This document shows positions 54,980 to 64,000 of a DNA stretch of 64,000 nt, piece by piece. Origin of the DNA: Icerya purchasi (taxonomy: Eukaryota > Arthropoda > Insecta > Hemiptera > Monophlebidae); the NCBI GenBank assembly GCA_039619475.1, contig CM077115.1, positions 595,597,643 through 595,661,642 on the forward strand. The letters run 5' to 3'. Below the pieces are notes generated by a model. The model ran no database searches, was not told the DNA's origin, and worked only from the letters and a program-made list of their open reading frames with translations. Made by a program: the position numbers and the translations under genes. How positions within the stretch are numbered: the first letter of the stretch is position 1; every line of letters begins with the position of its first letter.

Positions 54980-57362
54980 TTCCAGGAACCCGGGTAATGT
55001 AAGAAGCGTAAACGCCAGAATTAACTGGTATCAATACGCTAAAATTGGGGTATCGAAAATTTGTAATATCATTGGAAAGGTTATTTTTCGCAGTGGGCGT
55101 GATCTTAGAGACATTCCAAACGTGCGGAAAAAAGCTAGTGTTAATTATACAGTTAAAGACGTGTGAAAGAGGTTTGGCGATTAAACCTCGAGATAAGCCT
55201 TAAAAATATATGGTGGTACGTTGTCGGAGCCTAAAGTACATTTAAGCTTAAGCTTCTGCAACAACTCACTTACATCTAGTTCCGTAATATTCTCCATAGA
55301 AATGTGGTTGGTACTAATGAAAGAAATGAGCAGCAAAAGTGGAAGTAATGTGCTGAGAACTACGTAGAATTTGCTCTTCGTATACAAAAGATCCTCTGCG
55401 TGCATTTGCACACATCCCTACCCGCTCATTCGAATGTAGCCAAAACTGTTTTGGGTCTGCTCGCATTTTGCTCTCTTTAGCACATTCATATGAAGTTAAG
55501 GTTCACAATGTACTAAGCACAACGCAACTCTAGAGAGTAGGGGGGGGGCAGTTCCTTTCTCTCGGCCGCCTTTACTTTCCCAGATTTCTCTGGTACCAAA
55601 TTTAATTTCAGATTAGGTACAGACTTGGGAGCGAATTGGATCCGGGACGAGACAAGTCTCGAAACCAATTTACTCTTGCAAATGTTATTTTCGATTTTAG
55701 TACCTTACGTAAATTGTTGAAGATAATTTTGAAAGGTTGATGTTTTGTTTTTTAAAACTATAACCGGTACTTATCCTTTTCTTTTATTAAATTCATTATA
55801 TTTTTAGTGAACCAACGGGGATATTCATTTTTACTTATTTTTATCCACGATACGGTTTTATTTAAAACAGCCTAAATTGTCTTATCAAAGTAAGAGCTAC
55901 ATAATTGCAGTTAATGGATTCGTACAACGGTTGCCAATCAACTGCTCTTAACATATTATACATCAATAAGAAGTCCGCTTTCTTATAATTTCTCACGAAT
56001 AAATCTTTTTTTTGTTTCATCGACCCGAAATGGCCAAATCAACATTTGCACGTAAAGGAGAATGATACCGATCATTTTGTTGAAACAACAACTCTTCCTT
56101 CTGAACCTCAATTAGAGTTCTACCAGAGATATTACAGACTTTATTGTAAGACATTAAATTACAAATCTCCATCATTTCCATTAAATCATTAACAGTACTA
56201 TTGAAAATCTTTGACACTAAATGGCCATATAACGGGAAAGCAAGAATATTTAAATCACCAAAAATCAATAACCTGCAAATTCGTTCGTAAAATGTAATCG
56301 CAAATTTTATCGTAAATATTTGAATCTTAACAAAAGAGGTACGTACGCTTCGGTATGTTCTTTAACCCACACCTGATCGATCACACGAGTATTTATCCTG
56401 ATCTTAAAGACTTTTTAACAGCAGTTATGTAGTACACCTCCACTACGTTTAATTTTAGTTAAATCGTAATCCCTATCTCGTCTATAAACAACATAACTAT
56501 CATCTAGCAACCCGGAATCATTAAAATCTGCATTCAACCATGTCTCCGTTAACCCAATAACGTCGTAATTATTACTTAAGCTGATACTAATCAGCTCATT
56601 AATTCTAGTTCTAAGCCCCCCCTATACATTTTTGTAAAAACAAACTAAGCTTGAATTTTTCGAAAATTTACTCGTTACCTGTTAAAAATTGAATAAAAGA
56701 ATATCGTGAAATAGAAACCAAGCAATATGACCGGAGTAAAGTTAAAGAGACGAAGGAAAATGATGTAATTAGCGGAGCTGCCCTGAGAGATGATAACATA
56801 CATGCACACTCGCATACTTAAATATAACTTAGCATAAATGTGTATAGAAAAATAGGTAAACATATAAACGATAACATTAGACGAAGAAGCGCCTTGCTGG
56901 CCAAATGAACGGTATTTGTTCAGGCCAAAAAAAAAAAAAAAAAAAGTGCAACGCGGAAGATGGGAAATTTAAGATTCATCCTGAACAGCCCGAAGCAAAA
57001 ATTTTGTCATAATCAGCTAAAGTGTTCTTATCACAAAATCCGTTGATTATCCCACCTACGATACGGTTAATTTTACCGTCTAACGTCCAGACGTTTCTAC
57101 CGTCGTATTTCGCAGATAATTGTTGTAGTACCACATTCATTCTGCGCTTAGTCAAGTGCGGCCCTTGATGGACATTGGTACCTTTTAATAATCGTTTATT
57201 ATCAAATAATAATTTTCGGTACCTACTTCCGAATGACACATTCAAATTACTTAACGAATGCTCGTAAAATAAGAAAAGATAAACACGTGCCTTCGGGAAA
57301 TATAAATATATGATACCGTGCCCACATATCGACGAGTTAACAAGAAATTTAGAAACACACAC
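54980..57362 (-). pseudogene. CR1/Jockey-superfamily LINE: ORF1 end, endonuclease and RT start
   Basis: Ordered on the - strand: ORF1 C-terminus (57362-56976) with RKLLFDNKRLLKGTNVHQGP and YDGRNVWTLDGKINRI; a spacer with a T/A-run (56927-56946); ORF2 endonuclease starting NELISISLSNNYDVIGLTET (near 56560) and SGLLDDSYVVYRRDRDY, then MIFGDLNILAF and MMEICNLMSYNKVCN (56268-56017), a PLRANVDL stretch, and the RT approach ISMENITELDVSELLQKL-GSDNVPPYIFKA (55411-55181). Frameshifts occur throughout and the palm is missing beyond 55180. Catalytic Glu (TET) and GDLN are still visible. Confidence 0.75.
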
Positions 57363-60300
57363 GTCTTATCATCACAACGATGTACAAAACACTTCCCCGG
57401 CATTTTCAAGGTACTTGGTAAAAATAAAAAGTGTGACCGTATAATTAATCTTTTAATTAGAGTGATTGTATTTTAGGGAGTAAAAAAAGCTACAACAAAA
57501 AGGAAAAAGAGATGAAAAAAGGTTGGAATTAATTTGATGAGAAGTGATTCGATTATATATCGTATACATTCTCCGATAATTTAAATTAGGCTTATTTATT
57601 TTACGTTACAATTTTACTTTTTCATCTCTATTTTAATTTTACTTTTTTATTACATATTTTTCAATTATTTTTTTCTCTCCGTTGCATTTTCTCGGTGATT
57701 TATTTATTTTTTCATATAAATTCATTGACCCGATTTTTCAACCATAGTATATATTTTATTCATTTAATTTATTATTGTTGCTACATATTTATTTTACTGT
57801 GCGAATTTAAATAAAAGAAAACCGTTGAAAAAATGACAAAAACTTTGGAAAAAGACAACGTACACAGTGCAAATCACAATTTTCGCCAGCACTCTACCCC
57901 TCAAAATCACGAACAGTGTCGTAAAAAACAGTTCTTTTTTTTCTTTCTAACATCATCAACCTGTTTGCTTGCTCGACGACGACGATCCTTGCAATGAGCC
58001 TGTTGCAGCGCATCCTCTTTCTCACCCATATATATTCTTTCTCACTTATCTCATCCCTGATCGGGGACTGTTGCCGCGTATTTGTATTTACACGCACTTA
58101 TGCAATTATACATCTTGCCGCGCATGTACAGTCGCGATACGTTTATCTGCAATTCCCCTTTATAATGTCGAAAGGAAATCATAGATCGCGGCGCCACTTA
58201 ATTGTTTTTCGAAACGTTTAGAATTTTCCGTTCCAAGGGGGGGGGGGGAACTTTGAGATAAAAAGCGTATAAAAACACTCTTATATAGAAATGCAACATT
58301 GTGTAAAAATTTCAAGACCACTTTTCGAGTTTTCCGGTCACAAACGTACAGAGTCGCTTCTTCATTTATATAAAATAAAAATCAGTGCAAAAAAGAGATC
58401 AAGAATCTGTAGCAAAAAAAAAAGAAAAAAAGCATGCTGAGTGAGATGTGAGATTGTCGCAATTTGGTGGTCAAAATTTTTTTTTGATTTCATTCGGCTA
58501 AAAGTTGTAAAAGCAACAGTCAAATCTCTGATAAGGCGAAGCTTCTTGTTGCTGCATCATCATCACGACTTTTATTCTGTGCACATATTTTAGAGCGCGC
58601 TTATGGTTTGGAAAAATATCCTAAGCAGCAGCTGCACGCAACAGCCGCATTACTTAAAAGCTGCTGGCCAACTGAACCTGCTGATCTACTGACACTAGCA
58701 GTGGTGTATTATTACCTTTCTTATCTAACGAGGCAACAGAAATAATATTGCCTTTCCAGCTGAACAACATTATTCTCTTTACGTCATTTTCGTTACGAGT
58801 AATTAAGAATTAAATGACGAGCAAATTTCAAAACATTACTTTCATGTAGCGCTGCCCAGATTATGAGATATACTAACAGAATCACTCGATTATAAATGTA
58901 TATCTCAACTACTATCGTTATTACCGGCTAATCATTCGAATTCTCATCCAGCGTTTACATATAAGAAAATATTAAAGAAAAAAATCAACTTTAATTGCAC
59001 ACGATTTGCCTTTTTTTTAATTTCATTAATAAGGTTAGATTTATTTTAAATTATTATTTATTTTAATTTTAACGGTAGTTTTTGACAAATATTCATATCT
59101 TTATTGGTGAAATTAATAGTAACAATAATTTTTATTCTAAACTATATATAATGAGTATGAGTTACAGCCGTGTAAAATAATTCGGAGAACATCTCGCAAA
59201 TACCGATTATTAACATTAGTTATGTAGAATAGCTTGATTATGAGAACCGAAAACATCTCACAAATGCCAATTATTGCCATTATTAATTAATAGGAAAGAG
59301 TAATTTTACTGAATTCAAATTTGTGTGTGTACGGATAAAATAAAAAATAAAATAAAAGACTATTCTTTTAAAAAATTAGTATACAACATTTTTTCTATTT
59401 TAAAAAATATATAAAAGTTAATAAGAATTACTTATAAAAATATGAATTCAGCCGTTAATAATTTTTAGAAAGCATTTTTTTTTTTTTTTTTTTTTTTTTT
59501 AGCGCGTATGTAACAGAGAAATTCTCTTATTCATAAAATCAAAATAAAAATGATGTTAAATCAATAGCATATCTCAGATAACCCCCCCCCCATTGGTAAT
59601 TCTTAAAAAGTGTTTGTAACATCATTTAAAAAAGCAGCAATATTATTTTTAATATTTTAAAAAATAGAATTACTATATAAAATATAATTTATATCAGTTA
59701 TAATTTCCACATACGCATTATGTAATCGCTACATAAACATCTTCATATTTTACCATTATGATTACTATCCCAATCGCCCACCCACACAATTGAACGATCC
59801 CAGTATGCTACTGCATTCTATTTTAAATACTAATTGAATTTTTAATTACCTACTACCGGTATGGAATTTTAAAAATTCTATTGTTTCAAAATAAATATTA
59901 GACTTACATATATTAATATAGGTTAAAATTATCTCGATAAAATAATATATATAGCCTTGAAAATTAATGTCTTATTTAAAATGCACAATATAATTGTAGA
60001 AAATACCAAATATTTAAAAATCTAAAAAAATAAATAAAAAATTAGTTTAAAGTGCAACTAATATTCTAACAAAACAGTTGATACCGGTGATTACTAATTT
60101 TATAATCGATTATCAAAATTAGTAACTGATATAAATCGACTATTTAAATCATTCGTAATTACCCAGCTGTACTTTCATGATTAGTTTTTTAAACGTGCTT
60201 GGCGATCCATTTTCCTGCCCGCTGGCAATTGCTAAAACATCAATAAAACGAAAATTTTTTCAAATAATTCTGAACATAACTGTATATATATGTTATATAC

Positions 60301-60848
60301 ATATATTTTTAAATGACTTTTAAAGAGAAATTTTCTATTTTCAGTCATACATTTTTGCAAGCTCGTTTGAAATTTTTTTTATATCTATTAAACCGAATCA
60401 GGTTCTCATTTAAGTTTAGTGCGAAGTTTCTGAAGTTCAACTAATGGCTTGCAACATTTAAATGAAACATATAAGAAGGTGGTTTCTTAAAATTCACCGG
60501 ACTACACTTATTTCATGATAAACTAAATGAATATTCTCATATTCTGCTGGTAATCTACATTTAGAACTATACAATTTTCTGTTTAAAACCCGTGATTATA
60601 TATTTTAGTTTAACTTTTTACTTCATGTGAAACGTGTTTGCGCACGATATAGCCTAATTAGTTGATGATGAAAAAAAAGAAAAAATTTAATTATTACACA
60701 TATGTTTGCGTATCGGCCGAAATTTTGGTTCGTATTGAAGTATATGCATTTGTTATTTCTAATTAAAAATACAAAAATAACCCTACTTATCCGTCGGCTT
60801 GTCACCTATAATAAAATCTGAAGTGTCTAATTTTTTTCTTTCTTAATA
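57363..60848. other. No recognised gene
   Basis: A 3.5-kb AT-rich stretch. It holds homopolymers: G-run 58240-58249, T-run 59477-59501, C-run 59582-59590. Overlapping short frames at 57894-58221 on both strands are compositional. An ACATCTC-CAAAT/GC block is repeated at 59189 and 59249 (AACATCTCGCAAATACCGATTATT versus a variant) as a 60-bp duplication. Confidence 0.4.
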
Positions 60849-62156
60849 CTACCCTAATCAAAAAGTTTCAGGAATGATTATCGTGTGGCGCTACCAGTCA
60901 TCCAATATGTTTTTATTTTATTTTATTTATTTTTTTTTGTTAAGTTGCTACACTGTCATTAATATTACCGCCAAATTCCACTGTCACAGTTCGACATCTG
61001 TAAAAGTTATGCCATTTTGAAGACATCTGTTTTATGCGTGTTTTCGACTTTTTTACGAGTTTAAAAATGGAATTAACTTTGCATAAACGAGTTTGCATTA
61101 ATTTTGTGTTAAAAACGGATTGAACGGAACGAAAACCTTGGAAATGTTAGAGAAGTGTTTCGGCAATGACACGCTATCGAAAACAAATATTTACGTGTGG
61201 CATGAACGCTTCAGAAATCGTCGTGAGACCGTTGAAGATGACGAACGCGCAGTGATGGGCCATCGATATTAAAAACCGAAAAAAACATCGATAAAATCAA
61301 AGAAATGTTGGCCGAAAATTGCAAGTTGACCATTAGAGAGAGCTGGCAGAGGACATAAATATCACTTATAGATCCGTCCAAGACATTTTAGTTAACGATT
61401 TAGGCTTGAGACGTGTTGCTGCAAAGCTGGTACCGAAAGATCTGAATTTCATGCAAAAAAGAGATAACATCGCAAAAGACATGATTTCCCAATCCAAATC
61501 CGACCCAACATTCACCAGACGTATCATTTTATTGGAGACGAGGTGTGGGCGTATAAGTATGACATGCAATCCAGACATCAGCGAGTGAATAACGGTGTAC
61601 GCTAAATGAGCCCAGATCGAAAAAACCACGTCGTTTTCAGTCGAAAAAGAAGGTGATGCTTACGGTTTTCATTGATTACAACGGCGTTGTGCACTATCAG
61701 TTCTTACCAGAACATCAGACAGTCAACAAGGATTATTATTTGGGCGTCATGAGACGTTTGTGTGAAGCGATCCGCCAAAAAAAAAAGAATGGATTTGTGG
61801 GCAAACAATTCCTGGATTTTGCACGTCGATAACGCACTGTCGGACAATGTCGTCGCTATTCGTGATTTTTGCACAAAGAGTAGAACGAATACTACCGAAT
61901 TCGCCTGATTTAGCTCCTTGCGACTTCTTCCTGTTCGATCAACTCAAGAAATCGTTCCGGGGAACGCGTTTCAGCAGCTGAAAGGAGATAATAGAAAAAT
62001 CGAAGACGGCTCTGATGGCCATACAGGAAATCGAGTATAACAGATATTTTGGAAATTGAATCAACCTCGCCTGGCATAAGTGCGTTGCAGTTTTGGCGAA
62101 TAAACCGGTATTTTTAATTTTCTGAACAAATTCCTGAACCTTTTTGATCAGGGTAG
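60849..62156 (+). pseudogene. mariner transposon (DD34D type), dead
   Basis: 1308 bp with inverted ends CTACCCTAATCAAAAAGTTT and (complement of the right end) CTACCCTGATCAAAAAGGTT, each flanked by TA (60847-60848, 62157-62158). Transposase starts near ATG 61067 (MELTLHKRVCINFVLK; HTH region YVWHERFRN near 61190). The catalytic region has GDEVWAYKYD-like (61540-61565), VFIDYNGVVHYQFLP (61660-61705), HVDNALSDN (61828-61855) and NSPDLAPCDFF (61900-61930), giving the first Asp and the D34D pair in order. Several frameshifts and stops (for example after the HTH block and near 61590) disable it. Length and ends are otherwise complete. Confidence 0.9.
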
Positions 62157-62589
62157 TATAGTAAGAATTAAACATCGACCAATCATTTTTTCTTTACAAT
62201 AAAATAATCGCGATATTTTCAAATGGTGCTATTACGAACGTACTACAATTTTTTTGTTTGTGAATTACAATTACTCGTGTCTTTTTCATAGTCACACTGC
62301 TTTAATACAACTTCGAATACATACCAACGTTCCTGGAAGAAATTGCAAGAAGCACTAGAATTATTTAGAAAAAAAGGAAGATCGGAGAGAAGCAATTTCT
62401 ATTTCTTAGCGCCGTCCGTTTAGTTTACTCCGCATGTTTCTACTCTTACGATAAACTCCCGTACTTTTGCTTCAATTTTTCCTTGTTTCTTCATCTAGTT
62501 AATTGTTTGTATTCTTCTGTTTCTCTTAAATACTTATTCTATGTCATGTCATTAGTCCGGATTTCTATAGAACCTAAACTCTTCTTTCC
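62157..62589. other. No recognised gene
   Basis: A short unassigned spacer between mariner and a LINE fragment. Confidence 0.5.
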
Positions 62590-63340
62590 CCAACCATTTT
62601 ACGATCTTCACTGGTAGAGCTCCAAGGGATCTAATAAAGTTGGCAGTTTTTTTTTTTTTTTTTTTTTGTCCTTTAAATTACTTCAAGTCGTTTAAACATC
62701 TCTCCTTTTGCTCAATCCTTTGTGCCGGGTTCACTGCTGTTCTACATGTTCTTTGTTTTAGTAGATCTTCACTTGTCTTTCACAATATCTTTATTCTGTC
62801 GAAAGTTCAAAGCGTGCTGCAGACTATCGTATCTCCTCGTCCTTTTCACTCAACCGACTCTACGTTATCTATCTTATTCGCTCCTTGATTGATGATCTCT
62901 TCCTTTCCCGCTCAATTTAAACTGATCTCTTTTGGATTCCTGATCATTCCGGAATGGAAGAAAATAAATTAGCTGATACTTATTGGTTTGGTTATCTTCC
63001 TCTTCTGGTAGCTTTCTTCCCATTTTCTCGTTCTCTAATATTACTCTTTTGTCTACAGCTGCTTATTTCATGCTTTGGTTTAACCCTTACAACTTCTAAT
63101 CCGGATTTCTTTTCCTTATCTATTCAGCTTTCCATTCCTAGCTTCCTCTTTAGTTTCTTGACTTTCCTTTCTGACGTCGCTTTAATCTCTTTGCGATTTG
63201 CCGCCTGCGGTTTGGGCATAGTTTGCTCTCTTCACTGCTTTTCATTCTTTCTCTAGTGCCGTCTTTGTTCTTTACACCCCTCCAATAATCACTTTATTTG
63301 TGACCCCGATGACATAATGTTTGATCGTCACTTTTAACCG
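62590..63340 (+). pseudogene. I-type LINE RNase H and C-terminal fragment
   Basis: Translation parallels the copy at 39880-41580: PLNYFKSFKHLSFCSIL, then VLHVLCFSRSSLVFHNIFIL, KVQSVLQTIVSPRPFHSTDS, LFWIPDHSGMEENKLAD, and DPDDIMFDR near 63305. Catalytic positions are damaged (DGSK and DAQ are lost or altered; LSD is LSK). A T-run at 62646-62667 replaces part of the DGSK region. 5' truncated; ends before the 3' tail. Confidence 0.75.
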
Positions 63341-64000
63341 TACAAACTTCTTTTTATTTCGCTCTTTTATCCAATAGTATTTCCACTCCATACAAACTGT
63401 ACAGTTTTAATGTTGATTAATTAATATTCTTTTACATTAATTTTCTCATTTAAATCTCTAAAAAATGTTTTAAACCAATGGAGGAGTGTGGCAGTATTGA
63501 AAAAACAAAATGATAAACTATAATAAATAAATATGCACTTGAAAAAAAAAACAGAAAAAGCAAAATATAAAAAATGTTTTACGGAATTTTTAAGTGAAAA
63601 AAAGTAAATTTTAAACAATTCTTATTTTTATGTACATTTCACAAATTGCAGAAAATTTCATTTTGAAAATTCCGTTATTAAAATAATTTTTCTTACTTTA
63701 AAAAAATGCAAAACATTGTGGTGAATAAATTTAAATTTGTTCTTTAAAATTTACAGTAAAAATATAAAACTTGCACTTACTCGTTGACATTGTTAACGCA
63801 GCTACTGTTGGTAATTTTCTTCAATTTCATTTTTGAAATTACAACTTAAAATAAAAGCTAAAATAGGAAGCCATAATCTTCTTCACTACGAACTCAAATT
63901 ATTTTTTATTATAAATATATTGTAGTGTACACACTAGTCTGCATGTAGTGTTGATCGATTGTTAAATAATTCGGACTCACAATCGCAGGCAGAGAATATA
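63341..64000. other. No recognised gene
   Basis: AT-rich right end of the window. Short frames only. Confidence 0.4.

Noticed and set aside
55530..55580. G-run plus CAGTTCCTTTCTCT resembling the left end of the element at 22517
   Set aside because: It lies inside LINE coding sequence, and the match is confined to about 20 bases with no second arm.
57894..58221. Overlapping frames on both strands
   Set aside because: Mutual shadows without domain features.

Overview
The window is AT-rich, intron-rich animal DNA, almost certainly from an insect or another arthropod. It holds exons with GT/AG splice sites, dense microsatellites, and a repeat fauna typical of arthropods: Jockey-, I- and R1-type LINEs, a ZMYM1-like hAT, mariner, Helitron and an LTR retrotransposon. 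There are no bacterial operons, rRNA genes or CRISPR arrays. I cannot fix the order or species from sequence alone.

The only host gene I can support is TMEM19, a DUF92-family multi-pass membrane protein, on the + strand from 1103 to 27240. Five coding exons (1103-1240, 7180-7329, 7424-7528, 21741-21956, 27083-27240) give about 254 contiguous residues ending in a normal stop. The first exon or exons, roughly 85 residues, lie left of the window or went unseen. Every junction is phase 1. Coding sequence is 767 bp within 26 kb; the rest is intron filled with mobile DNA.

Intron 2 (1241-7179) holds a Jockey-type LINE remnant, tail-to-tail LINE 3' fragments and a Helentron-like non-autonomous element. 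Intron 4 (7529-21740) holds an intact-looking 8.1-kb LTR retrotransposon (8947-17054). Its 1070-bp LTRs differ at one position that I could find. It carries three tandem tRNA-Lys-type primer-binding sites and one 467-codon coiled-coil/Asn-rich ORF, but no pol, followed by about 4.1 kb of non-coding DNA with a 30-bp minisatellite. The same intron has a Ty3-like gag scrap and an R1-type LINE split by another repeat. Intron 5 (21957-27082) holds an element with ~130-bp inverted termini, a Helitron helicase fragment and a ~188-bp satellite array.

From 27241 to 64000 I see no host gene, only repeats and unassigned AT-rich DNA. These include a second copy of the Helentron-like element (27883-28213), a decayed Jockey element (30480-33918), a three-layer nest (I-type LINE / hAT / LINE 3' end, 35760-39533), further I-type LINE copies (39880-41580, 43060-47690, 50976-51603, 62590-63340), a TA-flanked palindromic MITE (48383-48650), a tRNA-like SINE (about 51610-51990), a CR1/Jockey-type remnant (54980-57362) and a dead mariner (60849-62156). 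The most unusual object is the pol-less LTR element with triplicated primer-binding sites, probably a young non-autonomous retrotransposon that depends on a partner elsewhere.
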